Position numbers and translations under genes: made by a program. Positions 26,526 to 35,831 of a DNA stretch of 64,000 nucleotides are shown here, piece after piece. Position 1 is the first letter of the stretch; every line of letters starts with the position of its first letter. The notes below the pieces were generated by a model, which was not told the DNA's origin, searched no databases, and was given only the letters and a program-made list of their open reading frames with translations. Location: positions 1 through 64,000 of the forward strand of contig RAYE01000009.1 in NCBI GenBank assembly GCA_003612285.1. The letters run 5' to 3'. This DNA is from a bacterium D16-51. Its GTDB lineage: Bacteria; Bacillota; Clostridia; Lachnospirales; Lachnospiraceae.

Positions 26526-27719
26526 ATGATTGCTAAAAAAATGATAAAGTATGTAGAGGGCAATTCTGTTACGAGGGCGATGTTTGAGGAGGGAAAGCGC
26601 ATGGCGCGTCTTTATGGTGCGGAAAATGTATATGATTTCAGCCTTGGAAACCCCAGCGTAGAGCCGCCGGCTGCCGTAAAGGAAAATATGGTTAAGATAT
26701 TGCAGGAGGTTCCGCCAAATAAAATCCATGGTTATATGAATAATGCAGGCCATGAGGAAGTGCGGGGAGCAATTGCAAAGTCGTTAAATGCTAAATTTGG
26801 TACGGATTTTACAGAAGGAAATATCCTGATGACGGTAGGGGCGGCAGGCGGGTTAAATGTTATTTTAAAGGCAACTTTGGATCCAGGGGATGAAGTAATT
26901 GCTTTTGCGCCATATTTTGGGGAATACAATAATTATGTTGCAAATTTTGACGGGGTGATGACAGCTGTTTCACCGCATATTCCAGATTTCCAGCCAAACC
27001 TTGCAGAATTTGAAGAAAAGCTGACAAAGAGGACAAAGGCAGTGATTATAAATACGCCAAATAACCCGACCGGCGTAGTATATTCCGAAGAGACGATACA
27101 GAAATTAGCCGCTATTCTGGAACAAAAGCAAAAAGAATTTGGCACGGCGATTTATTTGATTGCAGATGAACCATATCGGGAACTGGCCTATGATGGCGTG
27201 GAAGTCCCTTATCTGACAAAGTATTATGCCAATACGATTGTAGGGTATTCTTACAGCAAATCGCTTTCGCTTCCAGGGGAAAGAATCGGATATCTTGTAA
27301 TTCCAAAAGAAGCAGATGATTATGAAAATTTATGGAATGCGGCAGTCATTGCAAACCGTATTCTTGGTTTTGTCAATGCCCCTTCTTTACAGCAGCTTGC
27401 TGTGGCGCAGTGTCTGGAGGAGGCTGCGGATATTTCCATATATGATGCAAACCGAAAACTGCTTTATAACAAATTGACAGAGCTTGGGTTTGAGTGTGCA
27501 AAACCGAAAGGCGCATTTTATATGTGGGTGAAAACAAAGGAACCGGATGATAAAGCTTTTGCTGCTAAGGCAAAGGAGTTTCACCTGCTTTTGGTACCGG
27601 GAAGCTCTTTTATGTGCCCAGGCTATGTGCGCATTGCATATTGTGTGGAGAAAGAAATGCTTTTGCGTTCCTTTGCATCATTTGAAAAGCTGGCTGCTTA
27701 TTATAAAGAGCAAGGTTAA
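26526..27719 (+). CDS. pyridoxal-phosphate aminotransferase, class I
   Basis: This 397-residue aspartate-aminotransferase-like enzyme starts at the ATG at 26526 behind RBS ggagggaag. It keeps NPTGVVYS (binds substrate and cofactor), LIADEPYREL (Asp for the PLP ring nitrogen), YSKSLSLPGERIGY (Schiff-base Lys and phosphate-binding Arg) and a C-terminal Arg in YVRIAYC. The N-terminus NSVTRAMFEEGKRM is typical of a clostridial subgroup. It probably transaminates an acidic or aromatic amino acid; the exact substrate cannot be set from sequence. hisC follows 137 bases downstream. Confidence 0.88.
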   Translation: MIAKKMIKYVEGNSVTRAMFEEGKRMARLYGAENVYDFSLGNPSVEPPAAVKENMVKILQEVPPNKIHGYMNNAGHEEVRGAIAKSLNAKFGTDFTEGNILMTVGAAGGLNVILKATLDPGDEVIAFAPYFGEYNNYVANFDGVMTAVSPHIPDFQPNLAEFEEKLTKRTKAVIINTPNNPTGVVYSEETIQKLAAILEQKQKEFGTAIYLIADEPYRELAYDGVEVPYLTKYYANTIVGYSYSKSLSLPGERIGYLVIPKEADDYENLWNAAVIANRILGFVNAPSLQQLAVAQCLEEAADISIYDANRKLLYNKLTELGFECAKPKGAFYMWVKTKEPDDKAFAAKAKEFHLLLVPGSSFMCPGYVRIAYCVEKEMLLRSFASFEKLAAYYKEQG

Positions 27720-27856
27720 TGATGATGGTTTTCTGTTTATGACGGCCGCAGTAATCGTGTTATGGGGAAACAAAGTGCAGATAGGGGCATCATATGACAG
27801 AATAGATGATTGTAGATAACAGCAAATATGTATTAAGGAAGAAAAGAGGAAATAAA

Positions 27857-28921
27857 ATGAGCAGCTGGAGAGATAATTTACGGAAAATAGAGCCATATGT
27901 GCCAGGGGAACAGCCTGACCTTGCAGATATGATTAAATTAAATACGAATGAGAACCCATATCCTCCTGCGCCTGGAGTGCGGAAGGTATTGGACCGTTAT
28001 GACGAAAGCATGCTGCGTCTGTATCCAGACCCAAATTCATCTTTGCTTGTGCAGGCAGTCGCTGATTATAATAAAGTAGATGCAGACCAGGTCTTTGTAG
28101 GAGTTGGCTCTGATGATGTGCTTGCAATTGCATTTATGACATTTTTTAATTCGGAGGAACCGATTTTATTCCCGGATATTACCTATTCTTTTTATGATGT
28201 CTGGGCAGAATTATTTAAAATCCCATACAGGCAGATGCCGTTAAATGATGCGTTTGAGGTAATCCCTTCGGATTACTATGGAAAAAATGGCGGCGTGGTG
28301 CTTGCAAATCCAAATGCGCCGACAGGGGTTGCACAGAGCCTTATAGCATTAGAGGATATCATATTACATAACCAGGATGTTGTTGTAATAATTGATGAAG
28401 CGTATGTTGATTTTAGTACAGAGACAGCGCTGCGGCTCATTGATAAATATGAAAATGTCTTAATTGTCCAGACGTATTCTAAGTCCCGTTCCCTGGCAGG
28501 CATGCGGATTGGCCACGCAATGGGAAATTCTGAATTGATTGCTGCAATGAATGATGTGCGTTTTTCATTTAATAGTTACCCAATGACAAGGCTTTCTGTG
28601 GAGATTGGCGCAGAGGCAATCCGGGATGTTTCTTATTTTGAAGAAACAAAGAAAAAAATAATTGCTACCCGTGAGTGGACAAAGCAGGAACTGATGCGGC
28701 TTGGTTTTTCCTTTGGCGATTCCATGACAAACTTTATCTTTGCAAGCCATTATAGGGTGCCTGCTGAGGTGATATTTGAAAAATTAAAGGAAAAACATAT
28801 TTTTGTGCGTCATTTTTCAAAAGAGAGAATCTGTAATTACCTGCGTATTTCCATCGGGACAGATGAAGAAATGAAACGCTTGATTGAAGAGATGGAAGCA
28901 ATAATAGGCAGTGAAAAGTAA
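27857..28921 (+). CDS. hisC: histidinol-phosphate aminotransferase
   Basis: The ATG at 27857 is preceded by RBS agagga; the longer frame from 27806 has none. The protein has 354 residues. Hallmarks are YVPGEQP, LNTNENPYPPAP, IDEAYVDFS, TYSKSRSLAGMRIGHAMG (PLP Lys) and YLRISIGTDEE (substrate Arg). HisC converts imidazole-acetol phosphate to histidinol phosphate in histidine synthesis, though stand-alone homologues may also act on aromatic amino acids. The gene is not in a his operon here; a PHP-type histidinol-phosphatase-like gene lies at 42323. Confidence 0.9.
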   Translation: MSSWRDNLRKIEPYVPGEQPDLADMIKLNTNENPYPPAPGVRKVLDRYDESMLRLYPDPNSSLLVQAVADYNKVDADQVFVGVGSDDVLAIAFMTFFNSEEPILFPDITYSFYDVWAELFKIPYRQMPLNDAFEVIPSDYYGKNGGVVLANPNAPTGVAQSLIALEDIILHNQDVVVIIDEAYVDFSTETALRLIDKYENVLIVQTYSKSRSLAGMRIGHAMGNSELIAAMNDVRFSFNSYPMTRLSVEIGAEAIRDVSYFEETKKKIIATREWTKQELMRLGFSFGDSMTNFIFASHYRVPAEVIFEKLKEKHIFVRHFSKERICNYLRISIGTDEEMKRLIEEMEAIIGSEK

Positions 28922-28951
28922 CGGCTGCTTTACAGCACATGTGTTTTTCTA

Positions 28952-28980
28952 TTTACATTTGTATAGATTGATGATAATAT
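28952..28980 (+). promoter_or_regulatory. promoter of PucR-like regulator
   Basis: TTTACA (28952-28957), 17 bases, then TAATAT (28975-28980). Confidence 0.55.
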
Positions 28981-29079
28981 AGTATTATATGGGGGATTTT
29001 ATGTATTGCGCATGCTGTTTGGGATGATTAGTAACTGCGTATTTCAGAACAGGAAAAGGAATAATGTTGGAGGGATTAT

Positions 29080-30168
29080 ATGATATCAAATCAAGTGTTA
29101 CAGACTACGATTGATGGTTTAAAAAATATTACACGAGTAGATATCTGCGTTATGGACATCGAAGGGAAAGCGCTTGCAACAACGATTAATAATGTCGAAG
29201 AATATGAAGAGGCTGTTATGGCGTTTGTGGATTCTCCGGCTGACAGCCAGGTTCTGCAGGGATATCAGTTTTTTAAAGTATTTGATGAGCACCAGTTAGA
29301 ATATGTCCTGCTTGCAAAAGGAGACAGTGAAGATGTGTATATGGTTGGTAAGCTGGCGGCATTTCAGATAAGGAACTTATTAGTTGCATATAAAGAGCGT
29401 TATGACAAAGATAATTTTATCAAAAATTTACTTTTGGACAACCTGCTGCTGGTAGATATTTATAACCGTGCAAAAAAGCTCCATATTGAAACAAATGTAA
29501 AACGTATTGTTTTTCTGATTGAAACAGAGAACGAAAAAGACGCCAATGCACTGGAAACGGTAAAAGGGTTGTTTGCAGGCAAGAAGAAGGATTTTATTAC
29601 ACAAGTTGATGAAAAAAATATTATTCTTGTGAAAGAAGTTGCAGATAATGAAGATTATGACGATATGGAAAAGACTGCAAGGGTAATTCTGGATATGCTA
29701 AATACTGAAGCGATGACAAAGGTACATGTGGCATATGGTACGATGGTCCAGGAAATCAAGGATGTTTCACGGTCTTATAAAGAGGCAAAGATGGCGCTGG
29801 ACGTCGGCAAAATCTTTTACAGTGACAGAAATGTAATTGCTTATAGCAGCCTTGGGATTGGGCGTTTGATTTATCAGCTTCCGATGCCGCTTTGCAAAAT
29901 GTTTATTAAAGAGATATTTGGGCAGAAGTCCCCGGATGATTTCGATGATGAAACAATAGCGACGATAAATAAGTTTTTTGAAAACAGCCTGAATGTGTCA
30001 GAGACTTCACGCCAGCTTTATATCCATCGGAATACGCTGGTGTACCGGCTGGATAAGCTTCAGAAAAGTACGAACCTTGACTTGCGGGTGTTTGATGATG
30101 CAATTACTTTCAAGATTGCATTAATGGTTGTTAAGTATATGAAATACATGGAGAATTTTGAGTATTAG
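29080..30168 (+). CDS. CdaR/PucR-family transcriptional regulator
   Basis: This 362-residue protein has an N-terminal sensory region of about 120 residues (sugar-diacid-recognition-like, DICVMDIEGKALATT), a central GGDEF-like domain common in this family (about 140-265, VAYGTMVQEIKDVSRSYKEA) and a C-terminal PucR helix-turn-helix (about 300-355, FENSLNVSETSRQLYIHRNTLVYRLDKL). Such regulators control carboxylic-acid, purine or amino-acid genes. Its targets are not evident; ftsEX follow but are unlikely to be co-regulated. It has its own promoter and a weak terminator. Confidence 0.9.
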   Translation: MISNQVLQTTIDGLKNITRVDICVMDIEGKALATTINNVEEYEEAVMAFVDSPADSQVLQGYQFFKVFDEHQLEYVLLAKGDSEDVYMVGKLAAFQIRNLLVAYKERYDKDNFIKNLLLDNLLLVDIYNRAKKLHIETNVKRIVFLIETENEKDANALETVKGLFAGKKKDFITQVDEKNIILVKEVADNEDYDDMEKTARVILDMLNTEAMTKVHVAYGTMVQEIKDVSRSYKEAKMALDVGKIFYSDRNVIAYSSLGIGRLIYQLPMPLCKMFIKEIFGQKSPDDFDDETIATINKFFENSLNVSETSRQLYIHRNTLVYRLDKLQKSTNLDLRVFDDAITFKIALMVVKYMKYMENFEY

Positions 30169-30173
30169 TTTGA

Positions 30174-30202
30174 CAGGGCACCAGCGAAGGCGGTGCCCTT
30201 CA
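30174..30202 (+). terminator. weak terminator-like hairpin after PucR-like gene
   Basis: agggcacc/ggtgccct with a 9-base loop; no strong T run, so termination may be partial and allow some read-through into ftsE. Confidence 0.5.
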
Positions 30203-30269
30203 GTATGTCAGGGCATGGCAGGGGATGCTTTTTGGAAATAGTTTTTTGGTATGTCCTGGAGGAGGAAAC

Positions 30270-30968
30270 ATGGGAAACAGGGAATTACTGATTCAGATGG
30301 AGCGTGTCAGGGTGGCGTATCCATCTGGAATGGAGGCATTAAAGAGTGTCAGCATATCTGTAGAAAAGGGAGAGTTTCTTTTTGTTGTGGGAAGCAGCGG
30401 TTCAGGGAAATCTACGCTGATTAAAACATTACTTGGGGAAGTGGGGGTATCTTCCGGGCAGATAATGGTGGCAGGCAGGGAGTTAAGCAGGTTGAAAAAG
30501 AAAGAACTGCCGTACTACCGAAGGATGCTTGGGGTTGTTTTTCAGGAGTTCCGTTTGCTGGAGGACCGCAATATATTTGAAAATGTTGCATTGTCACAGA
30601 GGATCATTGGCGTCAGCCATGACCGGGTAAAGAGAAATGTTTCTTTGATGCTTGATATGGTAGGGCTGGGGGAGAAACGCAGGGCATACCCTAAGGAACT
30701 GTCTGGCGGGGAACAGCAGAGAGTTGCAATTGCACGTGCAATGGTAAACCGTCCGGCAATTCTTTTGGCAGATGAGCCGACAGGGAACCTGGATCCAAAA
30801 AATTCATGGGAGATTATGGATTTGCTGGAGGAAATGAACCAGCTTGGTACTACGGTTGTAATGGTGACACATAATAATGAAATTGTAAATCAGATGAAAA
30901 AACGTGTGGTGACCCTGAGCCAGGGAGTTGTTACAAATGATATGCCGCAGGGAGGTTATGTACAGTGA
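30270..30968 (+). CDS. ftsE: cell division ATP-binding protein FtsE
   Basis: The ATG at 30270 follows RBS ggaggagg; the frame open from 30225 is an upstream extension. The product has 232 residues. It is the ABC ATPase of the FtsEX complex: Walker A GSSGSGKST, Q-loop VFQEFRLLEDR, signature LSGGEQQRVAIARA, Walker B ILLADEPTGNLDP, H-loop MVTHNN. ATP hydrolysis by FtsE drives FtsX to activate a periseptal peptidoglycan hydrolase. The stop overlaps the GTG start of ftsX (GTGA). Confidence 0.95.
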   Translation: MGNRELLIQMERVRVAYPSGMEALKSVSISVEKGEFLFVVGSSGSGKSTLIKTLLGEVGVSSGQIMVAGRELSRLKKKELPYYRRMLGVVFQEFRLLEDRNIFENVALSQRIIGVSHDRVKRNVSLMLDMVGLGEKRRAYPKELSGGEQQRVAIARAMVNRPAILLADEPTGNLDPKNSWEIMDLLEEMNQLGTTVVMVTHNNEIVNQMKKRVVTLSQGVVTNDMPQGGYVQ

Positions 30969-31867
30969 AAACATTTGGTTATGGATTAAAGCAGGGGATT
31001 AAGAATATAGTGCAGAACCGGTTGTTTTCCCTGGCAGCAGTTGGGACAATCTCGACATGCCTGTTTTTACTGGGGATTTTTTATGCATTGATTAGCAATT
31101 TCCAGAATATGGTGTATAATGCAGAAAGTACGGTAGGTGTTACTGTTTTTTTTGACGAGGGTATTACAAAAGAACAGATTGATTTAATTAAAGGTGAAGT
31201 TGAGGCATGTAAGACAGTAGAGCGTGTGGTTTACATATCGGCTGAGGAGGCGTGGGAGAAATTCCAGAAGGAAATGTATTCTGGGAAGGGAAATATTGAA
31301 GAGACTTTCCAGGGAGATAACCCATTAAAAAATTCAGCGTCGCTTGAAGTCTATTTAAGCGATGTATCTAATCAGGAGAGTATTGTAAATTTAATCCAAA
31401 AAATGGAGGGCGTCCGTAAAGTGAACAGTTCTAACAGCATTGCGGACGGTTTGGTTAGTTTTAATACATTAGTGACTTATATTTCTGCTACTATAATAAT
31501 TTTGCTGCTGATGGTTTCAGTTTTTTTAATCAGTACTGCAGTTGCAACAGGTATCCGGGTGCGCAAAGATGAAATTTCCATTATGAAATATATTGGTGCA
31601 ACAGAGTTATTTATTAAGCTTCCGTTTATAGTGGAGGGAGTTGTAATTGGAATAATAGGGGCGGCGCTTCCGCTGGTATTGCTCTGGCTGATTTATGAAA
31701 GAGTGGTTGGCTTTATTTTGGAACACTTTTCAGTGCTGTCCCAATGGCTTGCTTTTGTTGATGCAGCTGAGGAATTTCGGACATTGATACCGCTTTCTTT
31801 TCTTGTGGGGATTGGGATTGGTTTTACAGGCAGTGTGATGTCGGTGCGCAAACATTTGAAAGCGTAG
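30965..31867 (+). CDS. ftsX: cell division protein FtsX
   Basis: This 300-residue membrane partner of FtsE starts with GTG overlapping the ftsE stop. One helix near 22-46 is followed by the extracellular domain of about 110 residues that contacts the hydrolase (VGVTVFFDEG to SNSIADG), then three helices in the FtsX permease block (about 170-195, 220-245, 270-292) with the motif RKDEISIMKYIGAT. The next gene encodes the likely cognate LytM hydrolase, so the set forms one wall-remodelling unit. Confidence 0.95.
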   Translation: MKTFGYGLKQGIKNIVQNRLFSLAAVGTISTCLFLLGIFYALISNFQNMVYNAESTVGVTVFFDEGITKEQIDLIKGEVEACKTVERVVYISAEEAWEKFQKEMYSGKGNIEETFQGDNPLKNSASLEVYLSDVSNQESIVNLIQKMEGVRKVNSSNSIADGLVSFNTLVTYISATIIILLLMVSVFLISTAVATGIRVRKDEISIMKYIGATELFIKLPFIVEGVVIGIIGAALPLVLLWLIYERVVGFILEHFSVLSQWLAFVDAAEEFRTLIPLSFLVGIGIGFTGSVMSVRKHLKA

Positions 31868-31894
31868 TGGCATGGAGAAGGGGAGGAAAAGCAG

Positions 31895-33157
31895 ATGAAG
31901 AAAAAGGTTGGCGTTATAGTGGGGGTATGGCTTGCAGGGGCTGTTTTGGCTGGGAATATGGGGCGGCTGTTTCCTGGGAGGCAGGACGGGAAAGCTGCTT
32001 TGGTACAGGCGGCTTATTCAGGTGATATTCAGGAGGATATAGACGAGGCCAGCCAGGAGATAAAGGAGGCACAGGAAGAAAAAAAGCAGCTCGAAAAAGA
32101 TATTAAGGCAATAGAAGAAAAGAAAAGTGACGTACTGGAATATGTAGAGCTTTTGGATGGCAAGCTGACAGAACTATCTGGGAGGATGCAGAGGAATAAA
32201 GCGGACATAGTTACGGTGAAAAAGAAGGTTCAGGTACTGCGGCAGGAAAAGGAGCAGGCAGAGGCCGACCGGGAAAAACAGTATGATATTATGGCAGAGC
32301 GCATAAAATATATGTATGAAAATGGCAGCAGCGGGTATCTGGAACTGCTGTTTGGGGCAGAGAGCCTGTCAGAACTTTTTAACAGGGCAGAGTATGTCAG
32401 CCGTGTGGCAGAGTATGATAACAACATTGTCCTGTCTTATCAGAAGGTGTGCGATAAACTGGAAAAAGCTAAGAAGAAGTTAGACGATAATCTTTTGGAG
32501 CTGAGAGGGTTAAGAGAAAACCTGAAAGTAGAGGAAGAGTCTGTCCAGCTTATGATGGATAAAAAAACGGCAGAGCTAAATAGATACAAGGTGCTGATTC
32601 AAGAAAAAAACAAAGAAGCCAGGAAACAGGAAGATATCTTGAAAAAGCACGAGGAAGAACTGGAGCGGCTTTTAGAAGAGCAGCGGAGAAGGGCGGAACA
32701 GGAAGCAAGAGAAAGGGCAGAGCGTGAAAACAGGGACAGCAGCCCTAACAGACAGACGAAACAGGGGTATCGGTGGCCTTTGCCAATATCAGGTGTTATT
32801 ACTTCTTATTTTGGTTACAGGAAGGCGCCAACAGCCGGGGCAAGTACTTACCACAAGGGGATTGATATTTCTGTACCAGTTGGGACATCTGTGCTGGCGG
32901 CCAGGGCTGGTATTGTTGTAACGGCATCTTATTCGGCGTCTGCGGGAAATTATGTTGCGCTGTATCATGGGGGTGGGATATACTCCTATTATATGCATTG
33001 TTCCAGTTTGACTGCTGGTGTTGGGGAAGAGGTTTTAGCAGGGCAGCAGGTTGCATTATCTGGAAATACTGGAATTTCGACGGGGCCGCATCTTCATTTT
33101 GCAATTTATGCAAATGGCGCATATGTAAATCCTCTGGGTTATGTATCACAGCCATAA
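31895..33157 (+). CDS. murein hydrolase activator/peptidase, EnvC-PcsB-like with M23 domain
   Basis: This 420-residue exported protein has a signal peptide (about 1-25), a long coiled coil (about 40-275, with the break YMYENGSSGYLELLFGAES typical of the EnvC/PcsB class) and a C-terminal LytM/M23 domain (about 290-420). The zinc ligands are present (HKGIDI and HLHFAI), so the peptidase is probably active, unlike E. coli EnvC. It lies 27 bases after ftsX, and FtsX is expected to bind the coiled coil and release the hydrolase at the septum. Confidence 0.92.
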   Translation: MKKKVGVIVGVWLAGAVLAGNMGRLFPGRQDGKAALVQAAYSGDIQEDIDEASQEIKEAQEEKKQLEKDIKAIEEKKSDVLEYVELLDGKLTELSGRMQRNKADIVTVKKKVQVLRQEKEQAEADREKQYDIMAERIKYMYENGSSGYLELLFGAESLSELFNRAEYVSRVAEYDNNIVLSYQKVCDKLEKAKKKLDDNLLELRGLRENLKVEEESVQLMMDKKTAELNRYKVLIQEKNKEARKQEDILKKHEEELERLLEEQRRRAEQEARERAERENRDSSPNRQTKQGYRWPLPISGVITSYFGYRKAPTAGASTYHKGIDISVPVGTSVLAARAGIVVTASYSASAGNYVALYHGGGIYSYYMHCSSLTAGVGEEVLAGQQVALSGNTGISTGPHLHFAIYANGAYVNPLGYVSQP

Positions 33158-33195
33158 TAATTTAAAGATCTTCATTGTGACAGAAAGGAGTATAG

Positions 33196-34410
33196 ATGAA
33201 AGACAGAGAATTTGGTAATGGTTTTTTGTGTGGCATATTGGGCACGTTAGGAGTGCTTATTGTTCTTGTCCTTGGGCTGGAATTGGCTGGTGTGCTTGAT
33301 TTGGGCAGTGTTGTGCTGGGGGTTCCAGGGAAACGTACGGCGATGGAGAGGAAAATCAGAAGGAAGATTGATGTCCTGGAGTCATATATTGACACCTATT
33401 TTTTGGATGAGATAGATGAGGAAATGATGGCGGAAGCTGTGTATAAAGGTGTGATTAATGGCCTGGGGGATACTTATGCAGCATATTATACGGCTGATGA
33501 ATATAAGCAGATACAAGAAAAAACAGAAGGGATCTACTGTGGGATTGGCACATATATTTCGGCTGACAACGAGAATGGCATTGTAACAATTATTAAACCG
33601 ATGAAAAACAGCCCTGCGGAAAAGGCGGGGGTTTTGGCGGGAGATATTCTATATGCGATAGATGGGGAAGAAGTGTCCAATATGGAGATTTCACAGGTGC
33701 AGGCACTGATTAAGGGAGAAAAAGGTTCCAAAGTAGAACTTACACTGATTCGTCAGCAGGACGAGGTAAAGGTTACAGTAACCCGGGATGAGATCGTTGA
33801 GGACACTGTAGCCAGCCAGATGTTAGATGGCAAAATTGGGTATATTCAGGTAACTTCCTTTGAACAGGTGACTTCAGAACAGTTCCGCGACGCGGTTGAC
33901 AAATTGGAGGCAAAGGGGGAAGAAGGGCTGATAATTGATTTGCGTGATAATGGAGGCGGCCTTTTAGATACTGCGGTTGATATGCTGGACCGCCTGCTTC
34001 CGGAGGGGCTTGTTGTATACAGCATGGATAAAGGCGGTAATAAGCAGGAGTATAATGCAGAAGATCCTGATAAATTTGATAAGCCTCTTGTGGTTTTGGT
34101 GAATGGCAAATCAGCAAGCGCCTCTGAAGTATTCAGCGGTGCGCTCCAGGACAAAAAGGCAGGCAAGCTGCTTGGGACAAAAACGTTTGGAAAAGGGATT
34201 GTACAGGGGATTTTTGCCCTGCAAGACGGCTCTGCTGTGAAGATGACGACATCAAAATATTATACGCCAAATGGGAGGAATATTCATGGAAAAGGGCTGA
34301 CGCCGGATATAGAGGTTGAGCCTTCGGAAAAACTGGAGAAACTTCCAATCAGTGGGAAAAAAGTAGATAACCAGATAAAAGAGGCATATGATTACCTGAC
34401 AGAAGGTTAA
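33196..34410 (+). CDS. S41 family carboxyl-terminal processing peptidase (CtpA-like)
   Basis: This 404-residue protein has one N-terminal membrane anchor (about 10-35), a PDZ domain (about 115-195, IGTYISADNENGIVTI, SPAEKAGVLAGDILY) and an S41 protease core. The catalytic Ser lies in NGKSASASEVFSGAL and the general-base Lys in GTKTFGKGIVQ. CtpA-type proteases cleave exported proteins, including wall hydrolases and their regulators. Its position right after the FtsEX-LytM set suggests it tunes that hydrolase. RBS aaggag. Confidence 0.93.
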   Translation: MKDREFGNGFLCGILGTLGVLIVLVLGLELAGVLDLGSVVLGVPGKRTAMERKIRRKIDVLESYIDTYFLDEIDEEMMAEAVYKGVINGLGDTYAAYYTADEYKQIQEKTEGIYCGIGTYISADNENGIVTIIKPMKNSPAEKAGVLAGDILYAIDGEEVSNMEISQVQALIKGEKGSKVELTLIRQQDEVKVTVTRDEIVEDTVASQMLDGKIGYIQVTSFEQVTSEQFRDAVDKLEAKGEEGLIIDLRDNGGGLLDTAVDMLDRLLPEGLVVYSMDKGGNKQEYNAEDPDKFDKPLVVLVNGKSASASEVFSGALQDKKAGKLLGTKTFGKGIVQGIFALQDGSAVKMTTSKYYTPNGRNIHGKGLTPDIEVEPSEKLEKLPISGKKVDNQIKEAYDYLTEG

Positions 34411-34426
34411 TTTAATGGAGGATAAA

Positions 34427-35041
34427 ATGAGGGATATACAAAAGCAGGTATGCATGTTTTTCCTGGCAGTATTGGCAGGAGGGGCGATTGGGATTGGAGG
34501 CTGTGTTTACCTTTCATTGGAAAATAAGGCAGCCGGCGCGCTGATGTTTACTGTAGGGCTATATGCGATCTGTGTGCAGGGGCTGAATTTGTATACCGGG
34601 AAGGTGGGGTATCTTGTAAACCGGCATCTGGGGTACTGCCTGGATTTGGCTGTTATCTGGGCTGGAAATCTGGCGGGGACATTTTTGGCTGCCGCTGGGA
34701 TGCAGTCTGCCCGGATTTCGTCAATATCTGAAAAAGCGGCGGCGATTTGTGAAATAAAATTAAATGATAATTATCTGAGTTTATTTTTACTTGGGATATT
34801 TTGTGGTTTTTTGATGTTTGTGGCAGTAGATGGGTATCAATTATCGAAAAATCCTATCATTCTGTTTATGGGGGTGGCTGCGTTTATTTTGTGCGGTTTT
34901 GAACATTGTATTGCAGATATGTTCTACTTTTCTATGGCGCAGATGTGGTCAGGGAAAGCGTTTCTTTGTATTTTGATTATTACTCTGGGAAACTCTGTTG
35001 GCGGGATTTTGATTCCTTTGGCAAAAAAACTACAGGGTTAA
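34427..35041 (+). CDS. formate/nitrite transporter family protein (short)
   Basis: From the ATG at 34427 (RBS ggagg inside the upstream ATG region at 34415) the product has 204 residues and about six transmembrane helices. The FNT motifs CGFEHCIADMFYFSMA and LGNSVGGILIP are recognisable, as is an N-terminal repeat GGAIGIGGCVYL. Known FNT channels such as FocA are longer, about 250-285 residues. Substrates of the family are small anions (formate, nitrite, hydrosulfide). A shared terminator at 35041 separates it from the converging deoR gene. Confidence 0.8.
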   Translation: MRDIQKQVCMFFLAVLAGGAIGIGGCVYLSLENKAAGALMFTVGLYAICVQGLNLYTGKVGYLVNRHLGYCLDLAVIWAGNLAGTFLAAAGMQSARISSISEKAAAICEIKLNDNYLSLFLLGIFCGFLMFVAVDGYQLSKNPIILFMGVAAFILCGFEHCIADMFYFSMAQMWSGKAFLCILIITLGNSVGGILIPLAKKLQG

Positions 35042-35072
35042 AAAAGGGGAATGCGCTGGCATTCCCCTTTTT
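35041..35072. terminator. bidirectional intrinsic terminator
   Basis: aaaaaggggaatgc/gcattccccttttt forms a symmetric hairpin with A/T runs on both sides, serving both the FNT gene (plus) and the fru/pts operon (minus). Confidence 0.9.
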
Positions 35073-35817
35073 AACCCGCAACAATAATGTTACAGCAGTT
35101 CTTGTAGTCTTTTGGAGGCTTTGTTTCTGTTATAATTTGTACGTCCTCCAGTTTGGCAAAGCTGATAGCGGCAATTTCGCCAAATTTCGTTACATCTGCC
35201 AAAATATATTTTTTGTGGCAGTGTTCCAGGGCTGTCTGTTTCATAAGGGACTCGTTGCTGTCTGGCGTGGTATAGCCATAGCGTCTGCTAATCCCGTTTG
35301 TGCCAAAAAAGCCTTTTGTAAAATGGTATTTCTGGAGGCTTAAAACGGCCTGGCTTCCTACAACGGCTTCGGTGGTGCCTTTGAGTTCCCCGCCGATTAA
35401 AAGGACTTTGAATCCTTCAATTGCCAGCCTTTTTGCATGATCTACTGCATTTGTTACGAAAGTGACATTTTTTTCTGTCAGGTATTCAATCATATAACCT
35501 GTAGTTGTTCCGGCGTCCAGGTAAACAAAATCATCCTTTTTAATTAATTGGGCTGCATACCTGGCGATTTGCCGTTTTTCTGCCTGTTTTACTTCCTGCT
35601 TCTGGGCAACGGAAAGTTCTGTTACCATATAGGCATTTTCAATTGATACTGCTCCGCCAAAAACCTTGCTTAATTTCCCGGCCTTATCAAGTGTTGTCAA
35701 ATCCCTGCGGATTGTAGAGTCAGAGCCTCCAGTCATTTCTTTGATTTCTGTTACCGAAATGCTGTTTTTTTCTTTTAGCATCTGCAAAATGATTTCATGG
35801 CGCTTTTCTGTCAACAT
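35071..35817 (-). CDS. DeoR-family regulator, probable FruR
   Basis: This 248-residue DeoR/GlpR-type regulator has an N-terminal helix-turn-helix (ISVTEIKEMTGGSDSTIRRDLTTLDKAGKLSKVFGGA read in parts) and a C-terminal sugar-phosphate-sensing domain (YLDAGTTTGYMIEYL, FFGTNGI). It is the last gene of the fruK-fruA-ptsH-ptsI operon, 15 bases after ptsI. The expected inducer is fructose 1-phosphate, and repeated boxes at the operon promoter are candidate binding sites. DeoR regulators usually head rather than end such operons; here it would be made together with its targets. Confidence 0.88.
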   Translation of the reverse strand: MLTEKRHEIILQMLKEKNSISVTEIKEMTGGSDSTIRRDLTTLDKAGKLSKVFGGAVSIENAYMVTELSVAQKQEVKQAEKRQIARYAAQLIKKDDFVYLDAGTTTGYMIEYLTEKNVTFVTNAVDHAKRLAIEGFKVLLIGGELKGTTEAVVGSQAVLSLQKYHFTKGFFGTNGISRRYGYTTPDSNESLMKQTALEHCHKKYILADVTKFGEIAAISFAKLEDVQIITETKPPKDYKNCCNIIVAG

Positions 35818-35831
35818 AGTATTCCTTCTCT

